Positions 46,140 to 57,836 of a DNA stretch of 64,000 nucleotides are shown here, one piece after another (the first letter of the stretch is position 1; the number at the start of each line of letters is the position of its first letter). Made by a program: the position numbers and the translations under genes. This DNA is from Diaporthe sp. PMI_573 (taxonomy: Eukaryota; Ascomycota; Sordariomycetes; Diaporthales; Diaporthaceae), in contig JAJTUP010000016.1 in the NCBI GenBank assembly GCA_021399435.1, positions 620,001 to 684,000 of the forward strand, in the 5' to 3' direction. The notes under the pieces were generated by a model that was not told where the DNA came from, made no database searches, and saw only the letters and a list, made by a program, of their open reading frames with translations.

Positions 46140-47275
46140 TTACATGAAGTTTCCGCACAGCCCATATCTTTGTGTTGACACCTGCCATACCCCCAAGGTG
46201 TCGTAGAGCCCTTTCAACCTCACCAGTGCCCCAGTCAGCACCAAGACATGCATCCAATTGTGGCTCTGCCCAAGAAGGTCGAACGTCCTAGGATACCACC
46301 TCTCCGGTATCCTAGCAGCATACACAGCCGCACCAGAAAAGTTGATCAAGGCCAGGGCGAGAAAGGACGTCAGGCCCATCATCGGCTGAAGATCTGATCC
46401 AAACCGCAACAGGCCATGTACCACGGGAGCGAAAAGACTCGCCCCGAGGAAGCAATACATCAAAAACCTGGTCGTTCGATATTCCGGGCGACGGAACTTG
46501 GGCCTGAGCGTGTACACTGCACAGCCGAGTCCCGTCAGGGTGAGAAAGGAAAAATAGGCGTCGCGCAGGGCCTGGTGGCAGTAGAAGGCGAAATGGGTCC
46601 CGGACATGCCTGTGCCCCACATGACGAGCACGATGCCGAGGTGGTCCAGCTCGTTCCCGCGTTTGTGAAGGGCCGGGCTGTGGTCGGAGAAGGTGTGGTA
46701 GAAGGTTGAGAGGATGAAACATACCGATACACATAGCTGGTACAGTGCTATGGCGAGGACGTCTTGGAGCCGGGAGTTTGGGGAGGACGGGGCATTGATA
46801 TGGTATAACGAGCTTGCGATGAACCAAAGGGCGCCAAGCAAATGTGACCAGATATTTGCTGAGTTTTGTGTCAATGCTTTTGTTTGATACTCAGACTGAA
46901 CCCCGACGATATCGAGTGTAGCCCTACCTGTCTCGTTATGTATGGCAAGAATGCTCCATATTGAGCTGAGATATGAGAACGAAGCTCGACTGCCAGGTGG
47001 CGTTATGGTCAGGTCGGGCAAGGGACGCTTTGACAACGCCTGGGATGGCAAGACGAGACCTACCGATAGCCTGTCAAAATAAACTCGTTGTCCCTGTTTG
47101 CAGTGAGTCGTTTGAGCGGGTTTCAAAACATCATGGGAGTTGTTGCTACCTTTGCCACGGCACTGTGATCATATGTATCAGCACACAGCTCTTGGCCCCC
47201 GGGATGACATTGCTTACAGATATCCTTCCATGCCAATAACCTCTCAACCCGCCGTCCCTGGGATCGTTGCGGCAT
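46140..47275 (-). CDS. PAQR/IZH-family seven-helix membrane protein (hemolysin III-like)
   Basis: Integral membrane protein of 293 aa of the progestin/adipoQ receptor family. Yeast relatives (IZH1-4) take part in zinc and sterol homeostasis. Five exons on the minus strand: 47275-47218, 47162-47150 (only 13 nt), 47093-47064, 46989-46928, 46858-46140. Joined, they give LLAWKDILPWQRDNEFILTGYR, then SSIWSILAIHNETANIWSHLLG, the family's N-terminal signature. The metal-site residues follow: His in LSTFYH, Asp in ELDHLGI, and HNWMH near the end. Seven hydrophobic segments are visible. Reading exon 4 through the introns gives plausible but wrong N-termini lacking an ATG. The ATG at 47275 directly follows a CTTTAG, so an extra 5' exon cannot be excluded. 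Confidence 0.88.
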
Positions 47276-48430
47276 CTAAAGGAGTGGAAAGGAGCGGTTG
47301 CTCAGGGAGCTGGGAGCGGTCTGGGATGTCTGCCTCGCAAAGGCTAGAAGGAAAGGGTGGGATGTTCAAGACTAGCTGTGGGAGCGGCTGACGTTCAGAG
47401 GTTGGTGTTGGTAGTACGTTACATTACGGGTTACGTTGGCGTGGGAGGGCTGCAGCGGCAAAGCTATTCACTCTCTCGGGATCTATGCTCCCGAACTGGT
47501 CGTCTTCAAGAGGCAGCCTGAATGACTTCATCGTTCAAATTTGATGCTCCAAGACCCGGCCGTCTCCCTCCCCAACCCTTTCACGGGAGCCATAGGCCTC
47601 ATCCAACATCTCGAAGCAGACAAAGCTCCTGCCAACGAAACAACGGCTTTACAAAATCACGTCCCAACGAATCGACAAGATGCCTTCACAAAAACAAGAC
47701 TGGCTGGAGATCTCTCCATATTCATTACTCCCCAGTGCTACAAAATTACCAGACAATACCTCCCAGGGTGAGAGAGAAGGGGCGGGGCGCGCCCGCCTGC
47801 ACCAGAAACATGGAAAAAATGATCCAGTCATTAGCGGTCCAGGCCCCAGCTCTTTCAAACTGAGTCAAGAACCCCCTTGCCCCTCCTCCCCCATGCGCGC
47901 GCTCCGTCGCAGACATCGTCAACGAACAGCTAGCTGCCTGCGTCCATGCCGGCACACTCCTTCCTCGGGCCTTCGTGCGTGTTTTCTGCCCCCTTGTCGT
48001 GCCTTTCCTCTCGTTCGCTTCCTTCCTTGCTTGTCTGCTTTCCAGCCAAGCCAAGCCAAAATGTGTACTGAATCCGGGGGATGAAACCCCCTTTCTTTCC
48101 TTCCTTCCTTCCTTCCTTTTCCCAAGTTACCTCTGCGGGTATCCCTATTTTTCGCCTGGGGTTTGTTTCAGTCCTGACCCGTAGACCACCCATATGTATG
48201 TTTTGGTTATGTTTGTACATAGACGAAACAACATCTTCCTTTTTCACAACCACGAGGGCCAAATGCCCTCGCCTTCCGCGCTCGTCAGCCCGACCTTGTC
48301 ACCTTGTTTGCACTCGATCATGCATAACTGGCCGCGCATGACGAGCAGTCGAGCCCCGTCCAGGGTTTCGACTTCAAAACTTGTATTGCAGGCGCGGAGA
48401 AATTGGCGGGATGGCGCCTTCCGTTCCTTG
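47276..48430. other. intergenic region with TTCC microsatellite
   Basis: Upstream of the PAQR gene and downstream of the EDC4-like gene (both minus strand). No supported gene. Confidence 0.5.
48095..48118. repeat. (TTCC)n microsatellite
   Basis: About five tandem TTCC units in a pyrimidine-rich stretch; non-coding, near the 3' end of the EDC4-like gene. Confidence 0.8.
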
Positions 48431-51400
48431 CTAATACGAAGAGCTGGCGGCAAGGGGTCGCATGGAGTCCGTGATTCGCTGTGTCAGGCTCGTCATGTTG
48501 GAGATGTTCCTCAAGGCAGGGTCGCTTGGCATCGTGCTGCTGAGGCGCAGGAAAACATGCTCAAGGCGACCCTTGAGCAACGACATGACCTTCGGAGTAA
48601 TTTCGCGGACTTGTCCCTCCTGGAGTTCAAAAAAGATCAGCTCTTGCCTCATCCTGAACGGTGAAATGGTTGAAATGGGGAGGACCATGTTGAATAAGTG
48701 CTTACAATTCTGGGGAGAGCCTCAAAAAATGTGACCAGAACAACCTCAGTCCAACCGAGCTTGGTGTGCAGAAGCTGTGGGTTTTCCAGGCTCGCTGTGA
48801 CAGTCGCTGCGACGGTCAAGAGAAGTAGTGGGTTCAGGTTCTGAATAAAAGTAGCGTCGTACTTGGCCAATACCTGTGAGAACACTTCTTCCTCGTTACG
48901 GGTGTCCTGGATCCAGGTCATGACTGCGTCGTCGAACTTGCCCTGTGTCATATAAGTGCGCACACGCTCGCAGGCCTGCTCGATATCCAGCCGCTCACGG
49001 TTGTCCTTGGTAGTCGGCTGGAACACAACCTGGGAAGTGGAGAGCTGCGATCCAGTGAGAGCTTGTGTTTGCTGCGGCGCCTGTTGCTGAATTTGTTGCT
49101 GGCCAGGGAATTGGCTAGACTGCTGGCTGGATGGGCTTCCAAACTGCTGGGACTGCTGCAGTGACAGGATGCTAGGGTTCACAGGCTGGATGGGGTACTG
49201 GTGGTGCTGGTGCTGGTGCGGTGGCGAGACTATGGAACTCGCGGGTGCCCATTGCTGTGAGTGCTGTGGGGAGCTCAGAGCCCCTGCAGCCGCGTTGGGG
49301 TATTGCTGTGCCCCAGCCTGGGGGCTGCCGTACTGCTGCTGAGGTATGACAGCTTGCGCAACATGCTGCAAAGCCTGAGACTGGCTGTGAGAAGGGCTGT
49401 GGTATGCACCGTTGCCCGGTGCGTGAGCTTCCTGCCCGATCTGTCGAGAGCGAGACGCGTGGTGCGCTGGCGAAACCTTCCGTGACTGCTGTTTGACAAG
49501 TTCAGTCTGGAGCTTCAGAATCTCCTCCTGGAAGCTCGCCTGGGCAGTAACCATGGTGTTCAGAGTCTCTGACATGTTGGTGTTGAGAGCAACAAGCTGC
49601 TCAAACTTTTGCATGTCCTTCAGACGCACCTGCTCAATCGCACTGAATTGGTTGTTGACATTGACCAAGATCTCCTTGCCGCATGCTGTCACTGCTTCGG
49701 TAGCCAGCTTGGTGAACCGAGGGATGATTCTATCGTCAAGGACTGCGTAGAGCTGCTCGTCGATCTTGGCAGAGAGTGTGTGAACCATCTTGTCGGTTAT
49801 GGACTTGACGAGCTCGGGCTTCCGCAGAGCCTGGTCCATAGCATGAGGCAGGGCGCGCTGCATTTCCTTCTGCACTGCCTGCGAGACAGAACTGCCGAGC
49901 CTGTTTCCAAGCTCCGCGGTTACCGTGCGGGTTACAACCTCGCCGACCTTAGGCGCGATGGACTTCTCCATCTCCTCTTCAATAATTTTGGAGAGCACAC
50001 CTTGGCAGTTCTCGTTCAGGACCTCCGAGACCATGCCAAGGAGCTTGAGCTGGCTCCCTTGGAACTGGCCGTCGCGAGCTTTTGCGTCCTTGTCAAGATT
50101 CTGGCGGAGACCAGAAAGGCTGGACTGGAAAGAGCTTGCAATGTTTTCAACAAGGCGCTTCTCCATCGTGTTGATGCGAGTGTCAACTTCCTGCGAGAAA
50201 CTTGAGGAAGGAGCGGATTTCGAGGCCTTAGCCGGCTCGTGTGTCGTGGTAGCGACGACCTTGGGAGGGTGGCCGTTGGTCTGAGCAGCTTCGCGCTCAC
50301 GTTCAGCCAACGCGGCAGCCTGTGCGGCAGCCTTTTCAGCAGCAGCCTTCTTCTTCCTTCCCTTCTTGTCGGGCTTCTCAACGGGAGCTGGCACGGCGGG
50401 CTCTTCCTCCTTTGGCTCCTTCTGCTTCGGTGGGGTGGCCACCTTTCGCGTCGGTGGCTCTGGTGCAGGTTCAGGGGCTGTTTCCTTTGGCCGCACAGCC
50501 AGGCGAATTGGGGCCTGCGCTGCTGTTTCCTCGGGAAGCTGGTTGTGGGGCTGAGGCGGCGGAGGCCTCAGCTTCGTGATCGTGACCACGCCCGCTTGTG
50601 TAGCATCGACAGCGTTGACAACCTTGTTGTCATCGTCCCATCCAAGCTCAGACGCTTTGATGGAGAGACACGCGACACCCTTTGAATGCATGGCATAGAG
50701 CTCAAAGAGTGTGGCCTCAGCGCCTTCCCCGGAGGAAGCAGGGTTCTGGAGGAGATAGAGACTTCGCAGAACTCCCTTGTTGGCGAACGAGTACTCCCTC
50801 ATGCCGCTGATGACTGCGGTAGAGTCAGGAGTGGGAATTGAGGCGTCTTGCGCCACCAACTTCTGGATGTAGTCGACCTGAGACGGGTTGTTCTTCAACG
50901 CGTACTTAGGCGCCGAGAGGTGAAGGAAGTAGACGGAGTTCCGCGTCGGGTGACCAACAACAATGATACCAGAGGGAGGGTGGTACATGACACTGCAGAC
51001 AGCGTCGGATTCCTTGCTGTGAGGAAGGTTGAATTCTTGAACCGGCTTTCCCAGCGCCAAGTCCCAGAGCTGCAACGTGTGGTTTTGTTTCATACCCACG
51101 ATCAAGTAACGCAGCGCCGTGCGCTTCTGATACGGCCGGAGCTTATCCAACAGCAGCACAGAAGTAGGCCAGGCCTTCTCTCCTTCTGGCGTAGTTGTCA
51201 GAGTCATCAGCGGCTCCTTCACCTCGGCGGAGGTGTGCGCTGGCATTGGGTTGCGAGGATCAGATTCCTCGTCGGGGGCCGTCAAGTCACGGACATCCCA
51301 GAATTTGACACGGCCCGACTTGTCAAGCGAGACAACGACAGAATCATCCTGACTGAAAGTGAAGTCCTTACCAGCCTTTCCAGTGTTGATCTTCAGCGAG

Positions 51401-53748
51401 CACTCCTTGGCAAGTCGGTCGGTGTCGACGAGGCGGTCGTGGCCAGGCTTGATGAGATTCCTCTGCAAGACAAACGACGGCCAGATGATGTTGATCGATT
51501 TACCGCGGCCGACAGCGAAATACTCCGGATGATTGGTCGAAGTACGGGCGCGGGTCTTCAGAACACCACCGGGAGCATCTCCGCCCTCCTGGGCACTGCT
51601 AGGCGGCAGAGCAAATCCGTATTGTTCAAGATGAGCATCGTCAAGGTGGTCCTTCTCGCCGTCCCTGACCTTAACCCAGTAGACCGTGCCGCTGATGCCA
51701 GTGCCAACAATAGCCTCCTTCTGGGTGACTTCCTGGTCTGCAGGGGTGGAGGAGATGGCGAGGTTGAAAATGCGGTCCTTAGTATCAGCAAACAACTTGG
51801 CATCACGGCCATCATCCTGCCTAATAACCCGGAGACCGCCAGCCTTGGACATGCCATATGCGAGATACGCTTCAGATGAAGCCACGAGGTTGCGGTCGAT
51901 TTGATCAAACTCTTTCTTGAGCCGCGCAATGTCGAGGATAGCGTCATCGCGGAAGACAGGACGAGTGTCATTAGCGCCGTCCTGGATGGAGATGGAGATC
52001 CACGGCTTCATTGGGAAGTTGAAGACCTTGACAGGAGTCGTGGTCTCTTCGATGACAACAATCTCGTCTTCGGCCTCAGCACTCTCCCAGCTGTCGGCGA
52101 CAGGACCCTGAGCGGCATCATCCACAATGTCTCGGACAGCTTTCGCCACCTCGGGACGGAATGCGGTCTCCAAGGCAGCCCTGTTCTCGTCCTTCTCGAG
52201 CTCGTCCTTGATGTCTGAAGCAGCTACTGCGGCAGCCTCGTTGAACTCCTTGTCTGTCTGAGCAGCCATCAACTCCTTGAGATCCTGGGTGATCCTGGCC
52301 TGGGCCTGTTCATCTTCAGCACGATTGATTGCCTCGCGTGCCTGCAGATCAGCCTGGTTGGCGATATCGCTGATAGCTTCAGACACTGTCTCCTTGGGCT
52401 TAGCCTCAGGCGCATGCTCAGGGTGCGAGGGTTCGCCCTTGTGGTCGTGCGAGCTAGGACCATCCACCTTTCGGCGGGTGGACTCGCGACCTTCCAGATG
52501 GCTGCTGGTGCTTGACAGGCGCTTGTGCTCGGGTCCACTAGCAGATCCGGGCTTCTTCAAGATCTGGATCAGTCCCGGAGCTTGACCCTGGACGCTGGGA
52601 GAAGCGGACGCTCCAGGGGTTGTAGACTTCCCGCCAGCCCGGTTTTGAGGAGAGACTGAAGCAGTCAGCTCATCGAAGGGGTTGGTGTAGTTGAAGATCC
52701 CAGACTTTGTAGCAGGGGTTCCATCTCGACTGGATTGTGCGGGAGCCGGGGAAGGCTTGAACTTGGCGTCCTGAGAGACGAATTCGAACGAGCTCGCAGT
52801 TGGAACAGAAGGAACGCCACGATTGGTGGAGTCGGACAGGGCGCGCTCGAGGGTAGCAAAGTCCTGCTTGTTGGGCTGCTCGCTTGCGGGGGCGGCAATC
52901 TTGGGATCGGCTTCGCCTTGCGCATGAGGTTCGGGGCGGGCGTCGCTCTGGCTAGGCTTGGGCCTGTTCAACAAATTGAGCAAGTACTGCTGAGTGTTCT
53001 CAGGCGGAGGTGCAGTATTCCAGCTGTTGTCAGCCACAGGCACAGGCTCAGGAGCCTGTGGCTTTGGCGAATGCTCCGACTTGGTCTCATCGTCCTGGAA
53101 CTTGCCTCTCATAAGTGCAGCGAGCAGGCCGGTGGGGTCGGCAGAAGACGGCGCAGGAGCATGGATGGTGCTCGGCTGTTGGTTTGAGGCGTGGCGAATG
53201 AGCGAATCGCGGTGAAGCTGGTCGGATGGCTGCGTCGGCTGCTGCGGCTGCGGCTGTTGCTGCGACAAGCCCTGCTGCCCACCTGCGCCGCTGTTGAGCT
53301 TGAGGAGACTCAGCAAGCTCGAGGTGCGATCGTCGCCTCCGTCAATTGGCCTCGTGGCAAACCCAGGAGGGTGCTGCGATTGGTACATGGCAGACGGCGG
53401 AGTCGGCGCGGCAGGAGGGTGGTAGTCGGTGCTGTCTTGAGAAGGGTACGACTCATTTACGTGCTGCTGTTGTTGCTGCTGCTGGTGATGATAGTGAGGA
53501 GCTTGCTGGTTGCTGCTGTTGTACGGGTTGAATTGAGAGCGCAGATCGTAGGCCGGGGGCTGTTGCTGCTGCTGCTGCTGCTGATGCTGATGCGGCTGCT
53601 GATGCTGCTGGTACTGCGATGCAGCAGATTGATCGTAGCTCTCATGGCCGCTGGACTGCTGCGAATGGTGCGAGTGCTGTCGCTGGAGCTGGGCGAGGAG
53701 TGAGTTGAGTGAGCCGTCGCCTCCGGCACCTCCGCCGTAGCTAGCCAT
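48431..53748 (-). CDS. EDC4: EDC4/Ge-1-like enhancer of mRNA decapping, P-body scaffold
   Basis: Large cytoplasmic protein of about 1743 aa that should promote mRNA decapping by Dcp2 in P-bodies (S. pombe counterpart Pdc1). Two exons: 53748-48706 and 48619-48431. The N-terminal 550 residues are disordered with Gln/His-rich runs. A WD40-like beta-propeller occupies roughly residues 600-1100 (GRVKFWDVRDL, HTLQLWDLALGKPVQEF). A Pro/Lys/Ala-rich linker and long coiled-coil helices (EVDTRINTMEKRLVENIASSF) follow, then a Gln-rich stretch. The conserved alpha-helical C-terminus includes LGWTEVVLVTFFEALPRI, joined to EGQVREITPKVMSLLKGRLEHVF. The last acceptor (TGAACTCCAG) was chosen because it is in phase and has the best pyrimidine tract; CAAGAG 24 nt upstream is an in-phase alternative. 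The gene is divergent from the 55.5 kb membrane protein gene. Confidence 0.9.
53560..53620. repeat. CTG-rich trinucleotide run encoding polyglutamine
   Basis: Interrupted CTG/TGC repeats read on the minus strand as CAG codons in the Gln/His-rich N-terminus of the EDC4-like protein. Likely length-polymorphic. Confidence 0.8.
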
Positions 53749-55511
53749 GATTGAACTTGAGCTTGGCCGGCAGCTGGGAGGTGTGGCTAGCACCAAGGCG
53801 AGGAGAGAGTGATGACTCTGTCAGCCCCAAATTGATGTTTGCAGCTCTCTCCAGGCCGGTTTGGGTTGCGATGCAAGGGGAGGAGGGGGTGTTGTTGATG
53901 AGCGCGAGTGGATGATGCTGTCAGGTTTTCCGTTTGCTCGAAGGATTTGGGTTGCGGCTCAAAAGTCGCGGCTGGGCGAAAAAGAAAAAGTGGAAAGTTG
54001 GTCGATGATGTTGGGGTATGCAGGCGCATCACTAGACATACGCCCCAGGTTAGCTCTATTGCCCTCTGCTCCAGGCGAGCTCATCGCAACCAACCTCGAT
54101 CGGACTGATACACTTCTCCTTGCGCACCATGAAGCAGAGATCAACCCGGGACGGGCTGCGCTGATGGTGAAATGGAGGAGGAGGAGGTAACACAGACGAG
54201 TTGGCGCACGAAGATGACAGAGGCAAGGCGAGGCGGGTAGAGGTTGAGGGGGAGAGCCGGTGGGAGGAGGTGCTCTCTTTTTTTTTTGTTTGTCGGCCCA
54301 AGCGTCCACAACCCAGTCTCGGGATCGGGCTCGGGCGCAAGCTTGGCCTAGGTGGTTGGACAGAGCTATCCAGGTATTACACAGAACTGTGTGTTGCTCT
54401 CTGCCTACATAGGTACCTTGGGGTTTAGTTGGTACGTGGCTGGCACATGCCGGCAGCCCTGAAGTTGGTTGACAGCTCGCCTCTCGCCTGCAGTAGTTGC
54501 AGCTGCAGCTGCATCAGAAAAAGCAGAGGCGACGCGGGAAGAGAGGGGGGAAACCGGGAGAGTTGAGGGTGACAGCAGCATGCAAGAGCCAGCAATTGGG
54601 CTACGACGCTGCGTCGGTTGAGTGGTTGGGCACCAGCCTCCAATCTTGAAGCCCTGTGTCTGTTGTCTGTTGTCTGCTGTCTGCTGTCTGCTGTCTGCTG
54701 TCTGCTGTCTGCTGTCTGCTGTCTGCTCTCTTCTCCTTTCTCTCTATTGACTCTTGTCTGTGATCCGTTGTCTCCCTGTTCAACGCTTCCTGAAGGACGA
54801 AACGTGGAGAACAGGCCGTTGCTGTGTACTGCCTGTGTCCGGATTGCCGGGCCCGTTTCGGCTATAAGCTGCTGCTAAAGTGCCTTGGTACCCGGCAGAC
54901 TTAGCGACCCTCTACTGTGTTACTTTGGGTACCGAGCTAGTGGGCGGGCGCATGGGCCAGATCCGCTCGACTCCCAGGTAAAGCGCCGAAACCGAATGCA
55001 TCTCTATCCTCCGCGACGTCAGAATCTCCCCGTCTTTTTCACCAACGTCTTTTCTTCTTCCTCGCCCCTAAGAAGAGGCTGCATAGCCTTCCACATTCCC
55101 GCAGCATACAAAGCGCGCATTTAATAGAAACAACCAGCCTCGCGGTCCCATATTGCCCGTCTCGACAAACTTTTAATCCTACCATCTGTATTTGTACCGG
55201 AACTGAACTACTGTACTCTCCTGCCTTTGCCTTGACCCCTCTGTGGCCACGAGCCGCATCCCGACTTTCTATTCCCGATCCCACCGCTTCCCCTTACACT
55301 CGAGTCCCGCGCTACCCTGGCCAACTATTCAACGTCGGTCTGACCACACGAGAACATACGTCCTGCCTCGCCTACCTCCTGCCATGATCCGGGTCTCGAG
55401 TCTGCGATCACGGTGAACCGAGGACACATACATTCATTACAAACCCCAGACACCGCAACATCCCATCCGAACCTCCTTCCCGCACGACACAAACCTCAGC
55501 CAGTCGACACC
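53749..55511. promoter_or_regulatory. divergent promoter region with minisatellite
   Basis: About 1.8 kb between two divergent start codons. It contains pyrimidine- and purine-rich leader-like sequence on both sides and a 7-bp minisatellite. No protein gene was recognised. The long distance suggests extended 5' leaders or leader introns. Confidence 0.5.
54657..54726. repeat. 7-bp minisatellite, ten units of TGTCTGY
   Basis: Two TGTCTGT followed by eight perfect TGTCTGC units. Lies in the shared upstream region of the EDC4-like gene and the membrane-protein gene, on the EDC4 side about 900 bp from its ATG. Confidence 0.95.
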
Positions 55512-56138
55512 ATGTTTTGCTTACGAAGGTATGGCTCCCTCACCTTGCTTTGTCGCCGTGGTCTCCCCCTCGCCCCGCCCTCCGGAGTCCCCTCCGGACC
55601 CAAGCTGACACTCTCCCGCGACCACAGCTGGCTCCCTCTCCTCTTCATCCCGACCAACGCCTCCCCAGCCTTCATCTTCCTCTTCTTCGTCTGCACCTAC
55701 TTCCTCAACCGGCCCTGCATCTACTGCTCCTTCCTGCTGCTCATCCTCTTCATGACCTCGTGCAACTGGTCAGACCGCTGCTTCTTCGACTTCAGCTCAA
55801 ACTGGTTCCAACCCCGCCCGGGCGTCTCCTACTTCACAGACGGCACGACTTCCTTCACGTGCGTCGAGGCCGGGGCTTGCGCTGGGCATGGTGGTGCCGA
55901 TGGCGGCGGCGCCGCCGCCCTGTCAGCCGTCGAGAACATGACCGCCACCGCCAACGCCACCTACCTCGTGGCCAAGGACACCGTCAACGCGACGGCCAAC
56001 GCGATGATGGGCGCCGCCGCAGAGCAGGTCGCCCAGGCGAGGAGCGAGTGGACCGGCATAGGCATGGAGTGGCTGAGGAACCTGCTGGGCAAGAGGGAGT
56101 GGAGGATCGACTGCCTGGACGTCTACATCAGGCTGTAA
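55512..56138 (+). CDS. small membrane protein, unknown function
   Basis: Predicted 175 aa when the intron at 55529-55627 is removed (exons 55512-55528 and 55628-56138). Two close hydrophobic segments (SPAFIFLFFVCTYFL and YCSFLLLILFM) near the N-terminus are followed by aromatic and Cys-rich text (CNWSDRCFFDFSSNWFQPRPG), a Gly/Ala-rich spacer and an Ala/Thr-rich stretch with several N-glycosylation sites (ENMTATANATY). The C-terminus (WRIDCLDVYIRL) has another Cys. The first exon has only five whole codons. The intron is 99 nt with no in-frame stop, so unspliced mRNA would encode 208 aa. I do not recognise a family. An endomembrane or plasma-membrane location is inferred. Confidence 0.65.
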   Translation: MFCLRRYGSLTLLCRRGLPLAPPSGVPSGPKLTLSRDHSWLPLLFIPTNASPAFIFLFFVCTYFLNRPCIYCSFLLLILFMTSCNWSDRCFFDFSSNWFQPRPGVSYFTDGTTSFTCVEAGACAGHGGADGGGAAALSAVENMTATANATYLVAKDTVNATANAMMGAAAEQVAQARSEWTGIGMEWLRNLLGKREWRIDCLDVYIRL

Positions 56139-56560
56139 TCACGAACATTTGCTGTGGCGAGTTAAATTGCTGGTTTTGGAAAAGGAAATGCATAGCCTGG
56201 GTTTGCGCTTCTTCTATGCCTTCTTTTGATGTCTGGCTTCTCTTGCGAAGTCGCAGGTCGGGCTGGCTAGCTTTGCTGGTCTTTGGGAGGGGCCTGGACC
56301 GGAGAGGTCACGATGTCATAATACCCTTTTGTTCATACCATTATCGTACGAGAACGCACTCAATTGCTGCGGCAGAAGAGCGATGTACTGGCTACGTGAA
56401 GAAGCAGCCATTTCAATGTGTTCTGCAGTGTGACCTTGTCTATACGGCATGTTGCTCCCAGATCAACGCCTGAAGCAATGAACTTACCCGCCCTCTACCA
56501 ATGGCCACGACCTAGACGACTGACGCTCACAGTCTCCATCAACACCCACCATCTCTGATT
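56139..56560. other. convergent intergenic region
   Basis: 3' regions of the membrane-protein and thioesterase genes; no gene seen. Confidence 0.55.
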
Positions 56561-57836
56561 TCACAGTTTCGACACCGTCTTCTTCTCCTTCCCCTCCTCG
56601 TCCCACTGGTCGTCCCACGGCACCCTGAACGTCATATGTTCTGCAGGCGTAGGCACGTGAATCTTGTGATGGTCGCAGACAGCGTAAATAGTCTTGCCGT
56701 CCTCACTCGTCATCCAGCCCTTGATGTACGCCGTCTGTCTGCCGACCTGGTAGACATAGGAATGTACTATTACAGTTGTGCCTGTTCTGAGTTAGAAATG
56801 TAACCCCTATCCGCCCTCGGAGCCCGATGCGACACCCCCGACATGCTCCAACGGGTATGTGCATCCTGCACGAAGCCAGAGGCGAGTGGTGCCCCGTCCT
56901 AGGTGACTCGCGCTGAACACGGGTGTGTTCCGCGACGGGGGCGAGGTCATGGAAGAACTCACCGATAGGCACAGCCTTGAGGTAGCTGATATTTAGCGTG
57001 CGCGTCACACCTCCAAGGAATCTGTTGGCCGAGTGGTACCATCAGCATCGAGTACAACGACAACATCGTACCGAATATCATCCCTCTGGAGACCTCATCC
57101 CGTCGATAAACCCATCGCAAGCTCAACATAGCCAGGTGCCGCAGGATAAAGACCAAGAGACACCAAGAGCGGAAAACACAGAGGCACGGCCCCCATGCCA
57201 ATGAGGAAGAAAAAGAAAGAAAAAAGAACGAATCAAGAAGACCACTCACGACCAAAACCCAGGCCTCGCAACCGGCCCCAGCGCGATGGTGGTAAGCATA
57301 TCAAAGATAACACCCGCGGCACCGCCGTGCATGACGCCGTTGTAGTTGCCCAGCTCGGCGCCGATGAACAGCCTGGTGGTGCACGACGCCCTGACGCCCG
57401 CGTCCGGGGTCGGCCTCCCGGCAACCCGCGGGACGTCATCGCTGGGCGAGCCGACGGACGCGTCGAGCATCTCGCAGTTCTCCATGGTCGCGTTGTCGAA
57501 GGCCCGGCCGACGCGGGCCTGGACTAACTTGTAGCTGGGGCATGGTGTTAGCGATGATGCATTCTGGTTGGGTCTGGCTGTGTTTGAACTGTGGTGGTGG
57601 TGGTGGTGGTGCGTTCCATGGAGGAAGGGGGAAGAGGGGTTTATGGGACTACGTGTCCGTAATCAAGGAGTGGACGGCTATGCGATACGATGCGATGCGA
57701 TGCGACACAATACAATGAACTCGACGAAAAGCCGTCCATACCGATCAAAGATGGCCTGCACGCCGGCCATGGCCCTGCGCCTATTCTCCTCCCTCGAGAG
57801 GGCGGGCGGCTTCTCCGCCGGTCCGGAAGCAGGCAT
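56561..57836 (-). CDS. hot-dog fold acyl-CoA thioesterase (PaaI/ACOT13-like)
   Basis: Predicted 219-aa thioesterase cleaving acyl-CoA or a related thioester. Four exons: 57836-57742, 57534-57250, 57021-56963, 56781-56561; phases all agree. The N-terminal residues (REENRRRAMAGVQAIFDRY) form a helix before the hot-dog domain. The domain holds NYNGVMHGGAAGVIFDML, where the HGG turn and following helix form the active site and CoA-binding surface. Next come FLGGVTRTLNISYLKAVPIG and VIVHSYVYQVGRQTAYIKGWM with EDGKTIYAVCDHHKI, the final strands. The C-terminus is charged (DEEGKEKKTVSKL). There is no clear mitochondrial or peroxisomal signal; SKL at the very C-terminus is a canonical PTS1, so a peroxisomal matrix location is likely, fitting fatty-acyl-CoA metabolism. 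Confidence 0.92.

Noticed and set aside
46140..47126. Single-exon 328-aa PAQR reading frame
   Set aside because: It begins with TTG and reads through two introns. Splicing restores the family signature and an ATG start.
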